The position numbers were made by a program, and so were the translations under genes. From the NCBI RefSeq assembly GCF_040796495.1, contig NZ_JBFNQN010000006.1, positions 186,001 through 250,000 on the forward strand: a stretch of 64,000 nt of DNA, read 5' to 3'. The notes under the pieces are model-generated. The model was not told the origin of the DNA. It was given only the letters and a program-made list of their open reading frames with translations, and did no database searches. The stretch comes from Kineococcus endophyticus (lineage in GTDB: Bacteria > Actinomycetota > Actinomycetes > Actinomycetales > Kineococcaceae). Positions 32,957-41,747 of the stretch are shown here, piece by piece (within the stretch, counting starts at the first letter, position 1; the number at the start of each line of letters is the position of its first letter).

Positions 32957-34060
32957 ATGACGACTCCCAGCACCCCTCTGGCCCCGCGGCTGCGGGCCAA
33001 CATGGCCAAGGTCCCGGCGTACGTCGCGGGGAAGCCGGCCGTGGCCCGGGAGGGTCTGGAGGTCTTCAAGCTGTCCTCGAACGAGAACCCGTACCCGCCG
33101 CTGCCGAGCGTCCTGACGGCGATCACGCGGGCCGCCGCCACCGTGAACCGCTACCCCGACCCGATGGCGACGCAGATGGTGGCGACCATCGCGCAGAAGT
33201 GGGGCGTCGAGCCGGAGAACCTGGCGGCCGCGACGGGCAGCGTGCGGCTGCTGGCCCAGCTCGCCGAGATCACGTGCGCCCCCGGCGACGAGGTCGTCTA
33301 CGCCTGGCGGTCCTTCGAGGCGTACCCCATCACCGTCGCCATCTCCGACGCCGTGCCCGTCGAGGTGCCCCTGACGGCCGACGCCCGCCACGACCTGCCC
33401 GCGATGCTCGCCGCGATCACCGAGCGGACGCGGCTGGTCGTCCTGTGCTCGCCGAACAACCCGACGGGCCCCGCGCTGCGTCGCGGGGAGCTCGAGGAGT
33501 TTCTGGCGCAGGTGCCCGGCGACGTCCTCGTCGTCCTCGACGAGGCCTACCGCGAGTTCGTGGACGACCCGGACGTCCCGGACGGCGTCGACGTCTTCCG
33601 CGCGCACCCGAACGTCGTCGTCCTGCGGACCTTCTCCAAGGCCTACGGCCTCGCGGGCCTGCGCGTCGGTGTCGCGGTGGCCCACCCCGAGGTCGCCGGC
33701 ACGCTGCGCAAGGCGGCCACGCCCTTCGGCGTCTCGGCCATCGCGCAGGCCGCCGTCGTGGCCTCCCTGCAGACGGCCGCCGAGGCCGAGCTGATGAGCC
33801 GCGTGCGCGCGCTCGTCGCCCAGCGCCGCGTCCTCCTGGACGGTCTGCGCGCCCAGGGCTGGGACGTCCCGGACGTGCAGGGCAACTTCCTCTGGCTGCC
33901 GGTGGGCGAGGACGCCGTCCCGCTCGCCGAGGCCTTCGCGGCCGAAGGGCTCGTCGTGCGGGCGTTCGCCGGGGCGGGGGTGCGGATCACCGTGGCCGAG
34001 GACGCGGGCGGTGAGCGCCTCCTCGAGGTGGCGGCGCGCCTGCGAGCCGGACGTCCGTGA
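32957..34060 (+). CDS. pat: Aromatic amino acid / histidinol-phosphate aminotransferase
   Basis: A 367-residue fold-type I PLP aminotransferase of the HisC family. The PLP lysine is in RTFSKAYGLAGLRVG, near residue 230. The Asn/Asp contacts are in SPNNPTG and VVLDEAYREF. FKLSSNENPYPPLPSV and the overall pattern resemble Pat/HisC2 of mycobacteria and corynebacteria, which transaminates aromatic 2-oxoacids, rather than the biosynthetic HisC. It makes phenylalanine or tyrosine from the keto acids, or takes part in their catabolism. ATG at 32957 fits the leaderless promoter. Its end overlaps the convergent AraC gene by 74 bp. Confidence 0.9.
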   Translation: MTTPSTPLAPRLRANMAKVPAYVAGKPAVAREGLEVFKLSSNENPYPPLPSVLTAITRAAATVNRYPDPMATQMVATIAQKWGVEPENLAAATGSVRLLAQLAEITCAPGDEVVYAWRSFEAYPITVAISDAVPVEVPLTADARHDLPAMLAAITERTRLVVLCSPNNPTGPALRRGELEEFLAQVPGDVLVVLDEAYREFVDDPDVPDGVDVFRAHPNVVVLRTFSKAYGLAGLRVGVAVAHPEVAGTLRKAATPFGVSAIAQAAVVASLQTAAEAELMSRVRALVAQRRVLLDGLRAQGWDVPDVQGNFLWLPVGEDAVPLAEAFAAEGLVVRAFAGAGVRITVAEDAGGERLLEVAARLRAGRP

Positions 34061-34967
34061 CGGTCCCCTCCCGGTAGCGGGCCGGGCTGACGCCGTACCG
34101 GCGCTTGAAGGCCGCCGACAGGCTGAACGGGGACGCGTACCCGACGCGCCCGGCGACGGCCGCCAGGGTGAGGCCCCGGTCGGTGAGGAGGTCCGCGGCC
34201 ACGGCCAGCCGCCAGTCCGTCAGGTAGGCCATCGGTGACGTGCCCGTCACCGCCGCGAAACGCTTCGTCAACGCCGACCGCGAGGTCCCCGTCCGGCGGG
34301 CGAGCGCGTCGAGGGTCCACGGCGCCTCCGGCGACGCCCGCAGGAGCCCGAGCGCCTCCTGCACCACGCCGTCGGGGGCGGGGGCCTGCCCGGGGCCGTC
34401 CGTCGTCCACGCCCTCAGGGACGCCAGGAGCAGGAGGTCGAGCAGCCGGTCGAGGACGAGCGGCTGAGCGGGGGCGTCGACGGCCACCTCGCGGTTGAGC
34501 AGGCCCAGGAGAGCGGGGTCGGGGTCGCGCGCGACGAGCGCCGGGGGGAGCGCCTCCAGCAGCAGCCGTCCGACCTGCCCGCGGCCCGCGTACGTCCCCA
34601 CGAGCAGGCGGTCCGGCCCGGACGGGTCGTTGCCCCACGTCCGGACCCCCGCGTCCCACGGCTGCGCCAGGTCCCGACCGTCCGGGCCTGAACACCGCTG
34701 ACCGGGGCCGATGACGGCGCCGGTGAGCGTCTCCGGAGCGTCCGCCAGGATGTAGGGGGCCGTGTCGCGGACGAGCAGCACATCGCCGCGGGCCAGCGCG
34801 TGGACCCCCACGGCCGTCAGGGCGCAGGCCCCGCCGTCGAGGACTGCGATCAGGGTCAGCGGGGCCTCGTCGTCGACCTGCACGGACCACGGGGCTGACA
34901 TGACCACCTGGAGCAGGAAGGCGTCCCGGGCCCGAGGGCCGTCGAAGGCGCCCAGCCACGCGTCCAC
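33987..34967 (-). CDS. AraC-family transcriptional regulator with N-terminal cupin
   Basis: A 326-residue AraC regulator. The N-terminal part (about 1-170) is the cupin-type sensor seen in DUF6597/cupin_6 AraC proteins (PWSVQVDDEAPLTLIAVLDGGACAL, LARGDVLLVRDTAPYIL). The C-terminal double helix-turn-helix is at about 210-305 (WTLDALARRTGTSRSALTKRFAAVTG... AVAGRVGYASPFSLSAAFKRRYG). GTG 34967 begins 5 bp after the stop of the NAD(P)-binding gene, which is therefore its likely partner and target. The last 25 residues are Pro/Arg-rich and overlap pat on the other strand. Confidence 0.86.
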   Translation of the reverse strand: MDAWLGAFDGPRARDAFLLQVVMSAPWSVQVDDEAPLTLIAVLDGGACALTAVGVHALARGDVLLVRDTAPYILADAPETLTGAVIGPGQRCSGPDGRDLAQPWDAGVRTWGNDPSGPDRLLVGTYAGRGQVGRLLLEALPPALVARDPDPALLGLLNREVAVDAPAQPLVLDRLLDLLLLASLRAWTTDGPGQAPAPDGVVQEALGLLRASPEAPWTLDALARRTGTSRSALTKRFAAVTGTSPMAYLTDWRLAVAADLLTDRGLTLAAVAGRVGYASPFSLSAAFKRRYGVSPARYREGTVTDVRLAGAPPPRGGAHRPRPRPR

Positions 34968-34971
34968 CCGC

Positions 34972-35808
34972 TCACCGTAGCGAGGGCACGGCCGCCCGCT
35001 CGGAGGTCGACGGCACCCACACGCCGGTGGCGGCCGTCCGGCGGGCGAAGTCGGCGAAGTCGCGGGGTGGGCGGCCCAGGGCCCGCTGGACGCCGTCGGT
35101 GACCGAGGCGTTGCGACCGTCGAGGACCATCGCGAAGAGGTCGGCGAAGTCGGCCGGTAGCCCTTCACGCTCGAGCTCGGCGACGTACTCCTCGTGGCTG
35201 ACGGGTTCGTAGCGGACCTCGCGACCGGTCGCGGCGGACAGCTCGCGCGCCACCTCGGTGAAGGTCAGCAGGCGCGGGCCGGACAGCTCGTACACCTCGC
35301 CGTCGTGGCGGGGGTCCAGCAGCGCCGCCGTCGCCACGTCGGCGATGTCGTCGGCGTCCACGAAGGGTTCCCGGGCCTCCCCGGCGGGGATCGACAGGAC
35401 GCCGGACAGGACGGGCTCGAGGAAGAAGCTCTCGGAGAAGTTCTGGTCGAACCAGTTGCAGCGCACGATCGTCCAGGCGAGCCCGGACGCCTGCAGTGCG
35501 CGCTCGCTGGCCAGCGCGCCCTCCTCCCCGCGGCCGGAGAGCAGGACGGCCTTGTGCACGCCGGCGGCGCGGGCGGTGGCCGAGAACCGCGCGATCAGCT
35601 CGGGGACGCCGGGGAGGGCGAGGTCGGGGTAGTAGGTGACGTACGCGGCGTGGGCACCGGCGAGGGCGGCCTGCCAGGTGCTCGCGTCGTCCCAGTCGAA
35701 GCGGGGGGAGGTGGACCGCGACACGGCCCGCACCCGCTCCCCGCGCCCGGTGAGGCGCTCGGCCACGCGCCGGCCGGTCTTGCCCGTTCCTCCGATGACG
35801 ACGATCAC
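34972..35808 (-). CDS. NAD(P)H-binding protein, NmrA-like atypical SDR
   Basis: A 278-residue atypical short-chain dehydrogenase. IVVIGGTGKTGRRVAERLTGRG at the start is the GGxGxxG nucleotide-binding motif. ALLDPRHDGEVYELSGPRLLTFTEVARELSAATG near residue 180 is typical of NmrA/azoreductase-like proteins. These are redox sensors or quinone/NAD(P)H-binding enzymes without the usual YxxxK. The GTG start has GGAGG 5 nt upstream. Transcription runs on into the AraC gene. The gene is divergent from the 2-oxoacid dehydrogenase operon. Confidence 0.85.
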   Translation of the reverse strand: MIVVIGGTGKTGRRVAERLTGRGERVRAVSRSTSPRFDWDDASTWQAALAGAHAAYVTYYPDLALPGVPELIARFSATARAAGVHKAVLLSGRGEEGALASERALQASGLAWTIVRCNWFDQNFSESFFLEPVLSGVLSIPAGEAREPFVDADDIADVATAALLDPRHDGEVYELSGPRLLTFTEVARELSAATGREVRYEPVSHEEYVAELEREGLPADFADLFAMVLDGRNASVTDGVQRALGRPPRDFADFARRTAATGVWVPSTSERAAVPSLR

Positions 35809-35966
35809 GATGTCCTCCGAGTGGTCTGCGGTGGGAGTGTCCGCCCATCGGGCGTGACGCCAGTCCACCCGCCCACTCCCGCGGTGACCATGTGCCGCAG
35901 ACCCGTCGGCATGCGCATCCGGCCAGGACCCGGCGCCCGCGTGACGTCCCACCCGCGTGGCGGTTC

Positions 35967-36020
35967 CCAACCTACGGTTCCGTAACGTACGCTCGCGTCA
36001 CCTACGGAACCGTAGGTTGG
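35967..36020. promoter_or_regulatory. 18-bp inverted repeat operator with divergent -10 boxes
   Basis: ccaacctacggttccgta (35967-35984) and its exact complement (36003-36020) flank an 18-bp spacer. The right arm contains a full palindrome ACCTACGGaaCCGTAGGT (36000-36017), a form typical of TetR-family operators. The spacer holds TACGCT (35988-35993) as a -10 for the E1 operon and TACGTT on the minus strand for the NmrA-like gene, so bound repressor would cover both. Confidence 0.75.
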
Positions 36021-36068
36021 TGACGATCGTCCGAGTGCTCGCACCCGACGACCCACGGAGGAACGCAC

Positions 36069-37265
36069 GTGACCGACACGGCGGCGGGCCCGGTACGGGC
36101 CCATGAGGGTGGCCCGGTACGGGCCCACGAGCAGCACCCCGCCCCCCGGCGGCAGGAGATGGTCCAGCTCCTCGACGAGCACGGGGTGCGTCACCGGCAC
36201 CCCGAGCACGACCTCGACCTGACGCCGGCCGAGCTCCTCGGGCTCTACCGCGACATGGTCCTCATGCGCCGCTTCGACAGCGAGGCCGAGGCGCTGCAGC
36301 GCAAGGGGCAGCTCGGCCTGTGGGCCGGCAGCCGCGGTCAGGAGGCCTCCCAGATCGGCGCCGGCCGTGCGGCCCGCCGCCAGGACCAGCTCTTCCCCAG
36401 CTACCGCGATCACGGCGCGCTGCTGTCGCGCGGGGTGGACCCGCTGCACATCCTCAGCATCTTCCGCGGCATCGACCACGGCGGCTGGGACCCGGTCGAG
36501 ATGGGCGTCCACCCGTACACCCTCGTCATCGCCGCGCAGATGCTGCCCGCCGTCGGGTACGGCATGGGCGTGCAGCGCGACGGGGCCGTCGGGACGGGCG
36601 ACCCGGACCGCGACACCGCCGTCATCGCCTTCTTCGGTGACGGCGCCACCTCCCAGGGCGAGGCCGCAGAGGCCCTCAACTGGGCCGCGGTCTTCAACGC
36701 CCCGGTCGTCTTCTTCTGCCAGAACAACCAGTGGGCCATCTCCGAGCCGGTCTCGCGCCAGTCCCCGGTGCCGCTGCACCGCCGGGCCGAGGGCGCCGGG
36801 ATGCCCGGGGTGCTCGTCGACGGCAACGACGTCCTCGCCGTCCTCGCGGTCGTGCGCAGCGCCCTGGACCGTGCCCGCGCCGGTGGTGGCCCCACCTTCG
36901 TGGAGTCGTACACGTTCCGGATGGGCGCGCACACGACGTCGGACGACCCGACGCGCTACCGCCTCGCCGCCGAGGTCGACGCCTGGCGGGAGAAGGACCC
37001 GATCGACCGGCTGCGCACGCACCTGACCGCCGAGGGCGTGCTGGACGAGGAGTTCGCGTCGCAGCTCGCCGCCGACAGCGAGACGCTCGCCGAACGGCTG
37101 CGCGCCGGGGTGTCGGCGATGGTCGACCCCGACCCGGTCTCGATGTTCGAGCACGCCTACGCCGAACCGCACCCGCAGGTCCTGGCCGAGCGCGACGAGT
37201 TCCTCGCCGCGTGGGAGCAGCAGGACGCCGACTCGCACGCCGCAGCTCACGGAGGGACGCGCTGA
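36069..37265 (+). CDS. pdhA: 2-oxoacid dehydrogenase E1 component, alpha subunit
   Basis: A 398-residue thiamine-diphosphate-dependent E1 alpha. It decarboxylates pyruvate or a branched-chain 2-oxoacid and passes the acyl group to E2. The ThDP motif is [16 protein letters not shown] ... [11 protein letters not shown] (about 180-220). [27 protein letters not shown] near residue 65 fits the family. Pyruvate versus branched-chain substrate is not decidable from sequence alone; the BkdA-like length and lack of an E3 gene favour branched-chain. The N-terminus carries a duplicated GPVRAHE segment. The GTG start follows acggaggaac. It shares one base with the E1 beta start. Confidence 0.87.
   Translation: MTDTAAGPVRAHEGGPVRAHEQHPAPRRQEMVQLLDEHGVRHRHPEHDLDLTPAELLGLYRDMVLMRRFDSEAEALQRKGQLGLWAGSRGQEASQIGAGRAARRQDQLFPSYRDHGALLSRGVDPLHILSIFRGIDHGGWDPVEMGVHPYTLVIAAQMLPAVGYGMGVQRDGAVGTGDPDRDTAVIAFFGDGATSQGEAAEALNWAAVFNAPVVFFCQNNQWAISEPVSRQSPVPLHRRAEGAGMPGVLVDGNDVLAVLAVVRSALDRARAGGGPTFVESYTFRMGAHTTSDDPTRYRLAAEVDAWREKDPIDRLRTHLTAEGVLDEEFASQLAADSETLAERLRAGVSAMVDPDPVSMFEHAYAEPHPQVLAERDEFLAAWEQQDADSHAAAHGGTR
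36087..36127. repeat. Duplicated 17-bp palindromic element in the E1 alpha N-terminus
   Basis: ggcccggtacgggccca occurs twice (36087-36103 and 36111-36127), 24 bp apart. Each copy has complementary arms ggcccg/cgggcc around GTA. They encode a repeated GPVRAHE and lie 18 nt into the gene, where the hairpins could slow translation initiation. Confidence 0.75.
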
Positions 37266-38248
37266 TGGAGACCATGGCGATCGGCCGCGCGATCAACGCC
37301 GGCCTGCGCGCGGCGATGGACCGCGACCCGCGGGTCCTGCTCATGGGCGAGGACATCGGCGCCCTCGGCGGGGTCTTCCGCGTCACCGACGGCCTGCAGA
37401 AGGACTTCGGCGAGGACCGCGTCATCGACACCCCCCTCGCCGAGGCCGGCATCGTCGGCACCGCGATCGGGATGGCGCTGCGCGGGTACCGCCCCGTCTG
37501 CGAGATCCAGTTCAACGGGTTCGTCTACCCGGCGTTCAACCAGATCACGACGCAGCTGGCGAAGCTGCGCGCACGGTCGCGCGGCCGCCTGTCGGTGCCC
37601 GTCGTGCTGCGCATCCCCAGCGGCGGTGGCATCGGCTCGGTCGAGCACCACTCCGAGAGCCCCGAGGTCCTCTTCGCCCACACCGCCGGGCTGCGGGTCG
37701 TGGCCCCCAGCACGCCGCACGACGCCTACTGGATGGTCCAGCAGGCCATCGCGTCGGCCGACCCGGTGCTGTTCCTGGAACCCGAGCGCCGCTACTGGCA
37801 GAAGGGCGAGGTCGACACCGACCTCGGCCCCGGCCAGGTGACGCCGCTGCACAAGGCCCGCGTCCTGCGGCCGGGCACGGACGCGACCCTCGTCGCGTAC
37901 GGCCCCACGACCAAGCTCGCCCTCGACGCCGCGGCCGCCGCCGCGCAGGACGGCACCGAGCTCGAGGTCGTCGACCTGCGCTCCATCTCCCCGCTCGACG
38001 TCGACACCGTCGCGGAGTCGGTGCGCCGCACCGGCCGCCTCGTCACCGTCTCCGAGGCGCCGACGTTCCACGGGCCGATGGCCGAGCTCGCCGCGCGCAT
38101 CCAGGAGTCGTGCTTCTACTCCCTGGAGGCCCCGGTCAAGCGCGTCGGCGGGTGGCACCTGCCCTACCCGGCCGCCCGGGTCGAGGAGCACTACCTGCCC
38201 TCGGTCGACCGCGTCCTCGACGCCGTCGAGCAGACGCTGGCCGCGTAG
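37265..38248 (+). CDS. 2-oxoacid dehydrogenase E1 component, beta subunit
   Basis: A 327-residue E1 beta. It forms the alpha2-beta2 E1 with the preceding gene product. Characteristic segments are [21 protein letters not shown] near residue 24, with the ThDP-binding Glu, [23 protein letters not shown], and [19 protein letters not shown] near 120. ATG 37265 shares the A with the E1 alpha stop (TGATG), and ggaggga lies 8 nt upstream. Two Met codons follow closely, so the exact start may be 37274. Confidence 0.92.
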   Translation: METMAIGRAINAGLRAAMDRDPRVLLMGEDIGALGGVFRVTDGLQKDFGEDRVIDTPLAEAGIVGTAIGMALRGYRPVCEIQFNGFVYPAFNQITTQLAKLRARSRGRLSVPVVLRIPSGGGIGSVEHHSESPEVLFAHTAGLRVVAPSTPHDAYWMVQQAIASADPVLFLEPERRYWQKGEVDTDLGPGQVTPLHKARVLRPGTDATLVAYGPTTKLALDAAAAAAQDGTELEVVDLRSISPLDVDTVAESVRRTGRLVTVSEAPTFHGPMAELAARIQESCFYSLEAPVKRVGGWHLPYPAARVEEHYLPSVDRVLDAVEQTLAA

Positions 38249-38298
38249 CCTCCTCCCGCACACCCGCCGAAGCCCGCACCGCAACCCGAAGGACTCCG

Positions 38299-39564
38299 TT
38301 GAACCAGCGGTTCGCCCTCCCCGACGTCGGCGAAGGTCTCACCGAGGCCGAGATCGTCTCCTGGAAGGTCAAACCCGGTGACACCGTCGCCGTGAACGAC
38401 GTCCTCGTCGAGATCGAGACGGCGAAGTCGCTCGTCGAGCTGCCGAGCCCGTGGGCCGGCACGATCGCCGAACTGCTCGCGGCCGAGGGCGACACCGTCG
38501 AGGTCGGCGCGGACATCGTCGTCGTCCGCGACGGTTCGTCCGTCCCGGCGGAGCCCGCTCCCGAACCCGGACCCGCGGCGGAGAACGGTTCCGGTGCGAC
38601 GCTCGTCGGGTACGGCACGAAGGAGAGCGCGCCCCGGCGCCGTCGTGGCACTCCCGCGCCTGCGCCCGCAGCCAGCGCGCCGGCGGTTCCCGCCGAGGCG
38701 CACGTCCTGGCCAAACCCCCCGTGCGCAAGCTCGCGCGCGACCTCGGGGTCGACCTCGCGGCGGCGACGCCCACGGGCCCGGGCGGCACCGTCAGCCGCG
38801 CCGACGTCCTCGCCCTCGTCCCCGCCCCGCCGGCCGAACCCGAACGGCGGTTCGTCGACCACGAACGCGAGCGGCACGTCCCCATCCGCGGCGTCCGCAA
38901 GGCCACGGCCGCGGCCATGGTCGAGAGCGCGTTCTCCGCCCCGCACGTGACGGTGTTCACGACCGTCGACGCCACCCGCACCATGAAACTGGTGCAGCGG
39001 CTCAAGACCGACCCCGAGTACGCGGGGATCCGCGTCTCCCCGCTGCTGCTGGTGGCCAAGGCGCTGCTCGTCGCCGCCAAGCGCAACCCGGACATCAACG
39101 CGACGTGGGACGAGGCCAACCAGGTCATCGTCGTGAAGAACTACGTCAACCTCGGCATCGCGGTCGCGACCCCGCGCGGGCTCCTCGTCCCCAACGTCAA
39201 GGACGCGGACGACATGTCGCTCAAGGAACTCGCGGTGCACCTCGGTGAACTCGCGGCGACGGCCCGCGAGGGCAAGGCGAAACCCCGCGACCTGGCCGAG
39301 GGCACCATCACCATCACCAACGTCGGGACGTTCGGCATCGACACCGGCACGCCGATCCTCAACCCCGGTGAGGCCGCGATCCTCGCGGTCGGCAAGATCT
39401 CCCAGCGGCCGTGGGTGCACAAGGGCAGGATCAAGCCCCGGTACCTCGCGCAGCTCAGCCTGTCGTTCGACCACCGCATGCTGGACGGCGAGAGCGGGTC
39501 GCGTGCGCTGGCCGACATCGCCGCCGTCCTGGAGGACCCGGCGCGCGCCCTCACCTGGAGCTGA
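38299..39564 (+). CDS. Dihydrolipoamide acyltransferase, E2 component
   Basis: A 421-residue E2. Residues 1-78 are one lipoyl domain with the lipoylated Lys in [13 protein letters not shown] (about residue 44). A Pro/Ala/Glu-rich linker follows to about 130. The E1/E3-binding domain ([18 protein letters not shown]) is at 133-175. The catalytic domain ends with [22 protein letters not shown], with the active-site His in DHRMLDG. It takes the acyl group from E1 and gives acyl-CoA. TTG start with GAAGGA at 8-nt spacing. No E3 is present nearby, so it must use the shared lipoamide dehydrogenase. Confidence 0.93.
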   Translation: MNQRFALPDVGEGLTEAEIVSWKVKPGDTVAVNDVLVEIETAKSLVELPSPWAGTIAELLAAEGDTVEVGADIVVVRDGSSVPAEPAPEPGPAAENGSGATLVGYGTKESAPRRRRGTPAPAPAASAPAVPAEAHVLAKPPVRKLARDLGVDLAAATPTGPGGTVSRADVLALVPAPPAEPERRFVDHERERHVPIRGVRKATAAAMVESAFSAPHVTVFTTVDATRTMKLVQRLKTDPEYAGIRVSPLLLVAKALLVAAKRNPDINATWDEANQVIVVKNYVNLGIAVATPRGLLVPNVKDADDMSLKELAVHLGELAATAREGKAKPRDLAEGTITITNVGTFGIDTGTPILNPGEAAILAVGKISQRPWVHKGRIKPRYLAQLSLSFDHRMLDGESGSRALADIAAVLEDPARALTWS

Positions 39565-39565
39565 A

Positions 39566-39582
39566 CCCCGGCCGGGCCGGGG
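39566..39582 (+). terminator. Terminator of the 2-oxoacid dehydrogenase operon
   Basis: ccccggcc-g-ggccgggg begins 2 nt after the E2 stop. It is a perfect 8-bp GC stem with a very small loop; a wider loop reduces the stem to 7 bp. There is no U-tract. Confidence 0.55.
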
Positions 39583-39682
39583 AGCGCGACCACCGAACGG
39601 GGGACTCCCGCCCGGGGCGACGCAGGACTACTGTGCGGCGCCTCGGGGATCGCTGAGGATTCCCTGTCCGGAGGAGAACGCC

Positions 39683-40771
39683 ATGGCGCACCGGCTCCGC
39701 ACCGCAGCACTCGTCCTCGCCGTCACCACGACCACCGCCGTGGTGGCGGCCCCCGCCCATGCCGGAGCGCCGCCGGGCGGCCCCGTCACCGTCGTCGCCC
39801 AGGGCCTCGACGACCCCTTCGGCCTCGCGTCCGAGGGCGGGAAGTTCTACGTCGCCGAGAGTTCGGCCGGCGAGGTCAGCGGGTTCGTCCCGGGCGGCCG
39901 GCCGACCGTCCGGCTCGCCGACTTCGCCGCGCCGGCCGGCGTCGACCGCCGCGCGGGAACGTTGTACGTCGTCACCGGCGAGGCGCAGGACCCCGCGGCG
40001 ACGGGTGGTTCGACCCTCTGGTCGTCCCGGCGCGGGGAACCGCGTCGCGTCCTGGCCGACCTCATGGCCTTCGAACTCGCGAACAACCCCGACGGTCAAC
40101 CGCAGTTCGGGCCCGACGGCGCCCCGCTCGACGCGCTGAGCAACCCCTTCGCCGTGCTCTCCGGCCAGGGGTCGGACCGGCGGGTGTTCGTCGCCGACGC
40201 CGGAGCCAACGACGTCCTCGCGGTGGACCCGGACGGGACGGTCCGTGCGTTCTTCGTCCCGCCGGCCGTCACCACCGGGCTGTGCGAGGGCCTGGAGAAC
40301 AACGGCGTCGCGGACGGGGGGTGCGACCCCGTGCCGACCGGCCTGGCCTGGGGACCCGACGGGCACCTGTTCGTCTCGACGTTGTCGGGCGAGGCGCCGC
40401 TGGAGGGTCGCGTGTACGAACTCGACCCGCGCGACGGCACGGTCGTCGGCGAGACCAGCGGGTTCACGGCACCGACGGGAGTCGCCGTCGGCGACGACGG
40501 CACCCTCTACGTCTCGGAACTGCTCGAGGGCGCCCCGGCGGGGGAGGGGCCCCCGCCGGCGGACTTCGACCCGACGACCGTCGGCCGGATCGTGGCCGTC
40601 GCCCCGGACGGGGAGCGCTCCGCGGCCCAGGTGACGATGCCGCTGGGTCTGCGGTTCACGGGCGGGCACCTGTACTCGACGGCGTTCAGCGTGGCGGGCC
40701 TGTTCCTCGGTCAGCCCGGGCTCGGCCAGGTCGTCCGCGTCGACGACGGGGCCTTCGAGCCGCTGGACTGA
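39683..40771 (+). CDS. Secreted ScyD/ScyE-family beta-propeller-like protein
   Basis: A 362-residue protein with a Sec signal peptide (residues 1-27: basic MAHRLR, hydrophobic core, AHA cleavage). The mature part shows repeated NHL/propeller-like blades such as LDDPFGLASEGGKFYVAESSAGEVSGF, DGHLFVSTLSG and GDDGTLYVSELLEG. This matches the ScyD/ScyE family, whose members are lectin-like or extracellular; function in actinobacteria is unknown. ATG follows cggaggagaacgcc. It stands alone, with a terminator 9 nt downstream. Confidence 0.82.
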   Translation: MAHRLRTAALVLAVTTTTAVVAAPAHAGAPPGGPVTVVAQGLDDPFGLASEGGKFYVAESSAGEVSGFVPGGRPTVRLADFAAPAGVDRRAGTLYVVTGEAQDPAATGGSTLWSSRRGEPRRVLADLMAFELANNPDGQPQFGPDGAPLDALSNPFAVLSGQGSDRRVFVADAGANDVLAVDPDGTVRAFFVPPAVTTGLCEGLENNGVADGGCDPVPTGLAWGPDGHLFVSTLSGEAPLEGRVYELDPRDGTVVGETSGFTAPTGVAVGDDGTLYVSELLEGAPAGEGPPPADFDPTTVGRIVAVAPDGERSAAQVTMPLGLRFTGGHLYSTAFSVAGLFLGQPGLGQVVRVDDGAFEPLD

Positions 40772-40779
40772 GCACGGGA

Positions 40780-40809
40780 GGAGGGTGGGCCCGACCGGAC
40801 CCACCCTCC
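40780..40809. terminator. Bidirectional terminator between convergent genes
   Basis: ggagggtggg / cccaccctcc, 10-bp perfect arms with a 10-nt loop, lies between the ScyD-like gene and the convergent lyase gene. Confidence 0.7.
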
Positions 40810-40815
40810 CTCACG

Positions 40816-41667
40816 TCACAGCGGACGGATGCCGTACGCGTCCGCGAGTTCCTGGATGCGGCGGGCGCGGCCCAGGCGCGGCAGGTCGGACCCGTCGCGC
40901 ACGACACCGCCGCTGCGCTCGAAGTCGGCGATGAAGTCGCGCGCCCACGTGGCGTCGGAGACGTTCGGGCTCATGACCTCGTTGATGACGTACGCCTGCT
41001 CGGCGTCGAGGCAGAGCTTGCCCATCATCCCCATCGCGACGCCGACGCCGGAGGCCTCGCGCAGCTCGGGGTGGCCGCCGCCGGTGGTCGGACCGTCGAT
41101 CGGGCCGGGGAGCTTGCCGATCGCGCTGGCCACGACGAGCTTGGTGCGCGGGTAGGCCATCGCCATGTCCTCGGCGCTGGCGCCGGTGTCGCGGCGGTAG
41201 TCCCCGGAGCCGAAGGCGAGGCGGAACGTCCCCTTGGCGCAGGCGATCTCGCGGGCGGCCTCGATGCCGAGCGCGGACTCGCACAGCGCGACGACGGGGA
41301 CGGACCCGCCGAGGGCGTGCCACGTCGCCTCGACCTGCTCACCGGCCTCGGTCTTGGCGAGCATGACGCCGAGCAGGTTCGGGACGCCCTTGAGCGCGTC
41401 GACGTCGTCGCGCCAGTGCGGGGTCGTCACGTCGTTGATGCGGACGAAGGCCTGGCCGCCGGCGGCGAGCCACTCGATCGAGTCGGCGCGCGCGGAGTCC
41501 TTGCGGCTGGGGTCGACGGCGTCCTCGATGTCCAGCACGACCTGGTCGGCCCGCGAGCGCGCGGCCACGTCGAAGAGGTCCGTGCGGGTCGCGTTCACGA
41601 GCAGCCACGTCCGCGCGTACGTGGGCTCGACGATGTGCACCTGGCGTTCGGCGGGTTCTGCGGTCAT
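40816..41667 (-). CDS. HpcH/HpaI aldolase / citrate lyase beta-like (CitE) protein
   Basis: A 283-residue TIM-barrel lyase of the CitE group. DQVVLDIEDAVDPSRKDSARAD near residue 40 supplies the Mg-binding Asp/Glu pair, and ALCESALGIEAAREIA with LAFGSGDYRRD follow. Such enzymes cleave CoA thioesters of short hydroxy acids (citryl-, malyl- or citramalyl-CoA). The ATG is preceded by a TACGGT box (41676-41681) at 8-nt spacing, suggesting a leaderless mRNA. A hairpin separates it from the upstream amidohydrolase gene. Substrate unknown. Confidence 0.85.
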   Translation of the reverse strand: MTAEPAERQVHIVEPTYARTWLLVNATRTDLFDVAARSRADQVVLDIEDAVDPSRKDSARADSIEWLAAGGQAFVRINDVTTPHWRDDVDALKGVPNLLGVMLAKTEAGEQVEATWHALGGSVPVVALCESALGIEAAREIACAKGTFRLAFGSGDYRRDTGASAEDMAMAYPRTKLVVASAIGKLPGPIDGPTTGGGHPELREASGVGVAMGMMGKLCLDAEQAYVINEVMSPNVSDATWARDFIADFERSGGVVRDGSDLPRLGRARRIQELADAYGIRPL

Positions 41668-41675
41668 GGGACCCG

Positions 41676-41681
41676 ACCGTA
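41676..41681 (-). promoter_or_regulatory. -10 box of the CitE-like gene
   Basis: On the minus strand TACGGT ends 8 nt before the ATG at 41667, matching TANNNT and leaderless spacing. Confidence 0.45.
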
Positions 41682-41716
41682 GCGCCGCCGGGCAACCGGT
41701 TCCGTCCCGGCGGCGC
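41682..41716 (-). terminator. Hairpin after the amidohydrolase gene
   Basis: gcgccgccggg / cccggcggcgc, 11-bp perfect arms with a 13-nt loop, sits 31 nt downstream of the amidohydrolase stop and overlaps the promoter region of the next gene. Confidence 0.6.
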
Positions 41717-41747
41717 GCCGAGTGGGGAGTCTCACGTCCCGGCTGCG

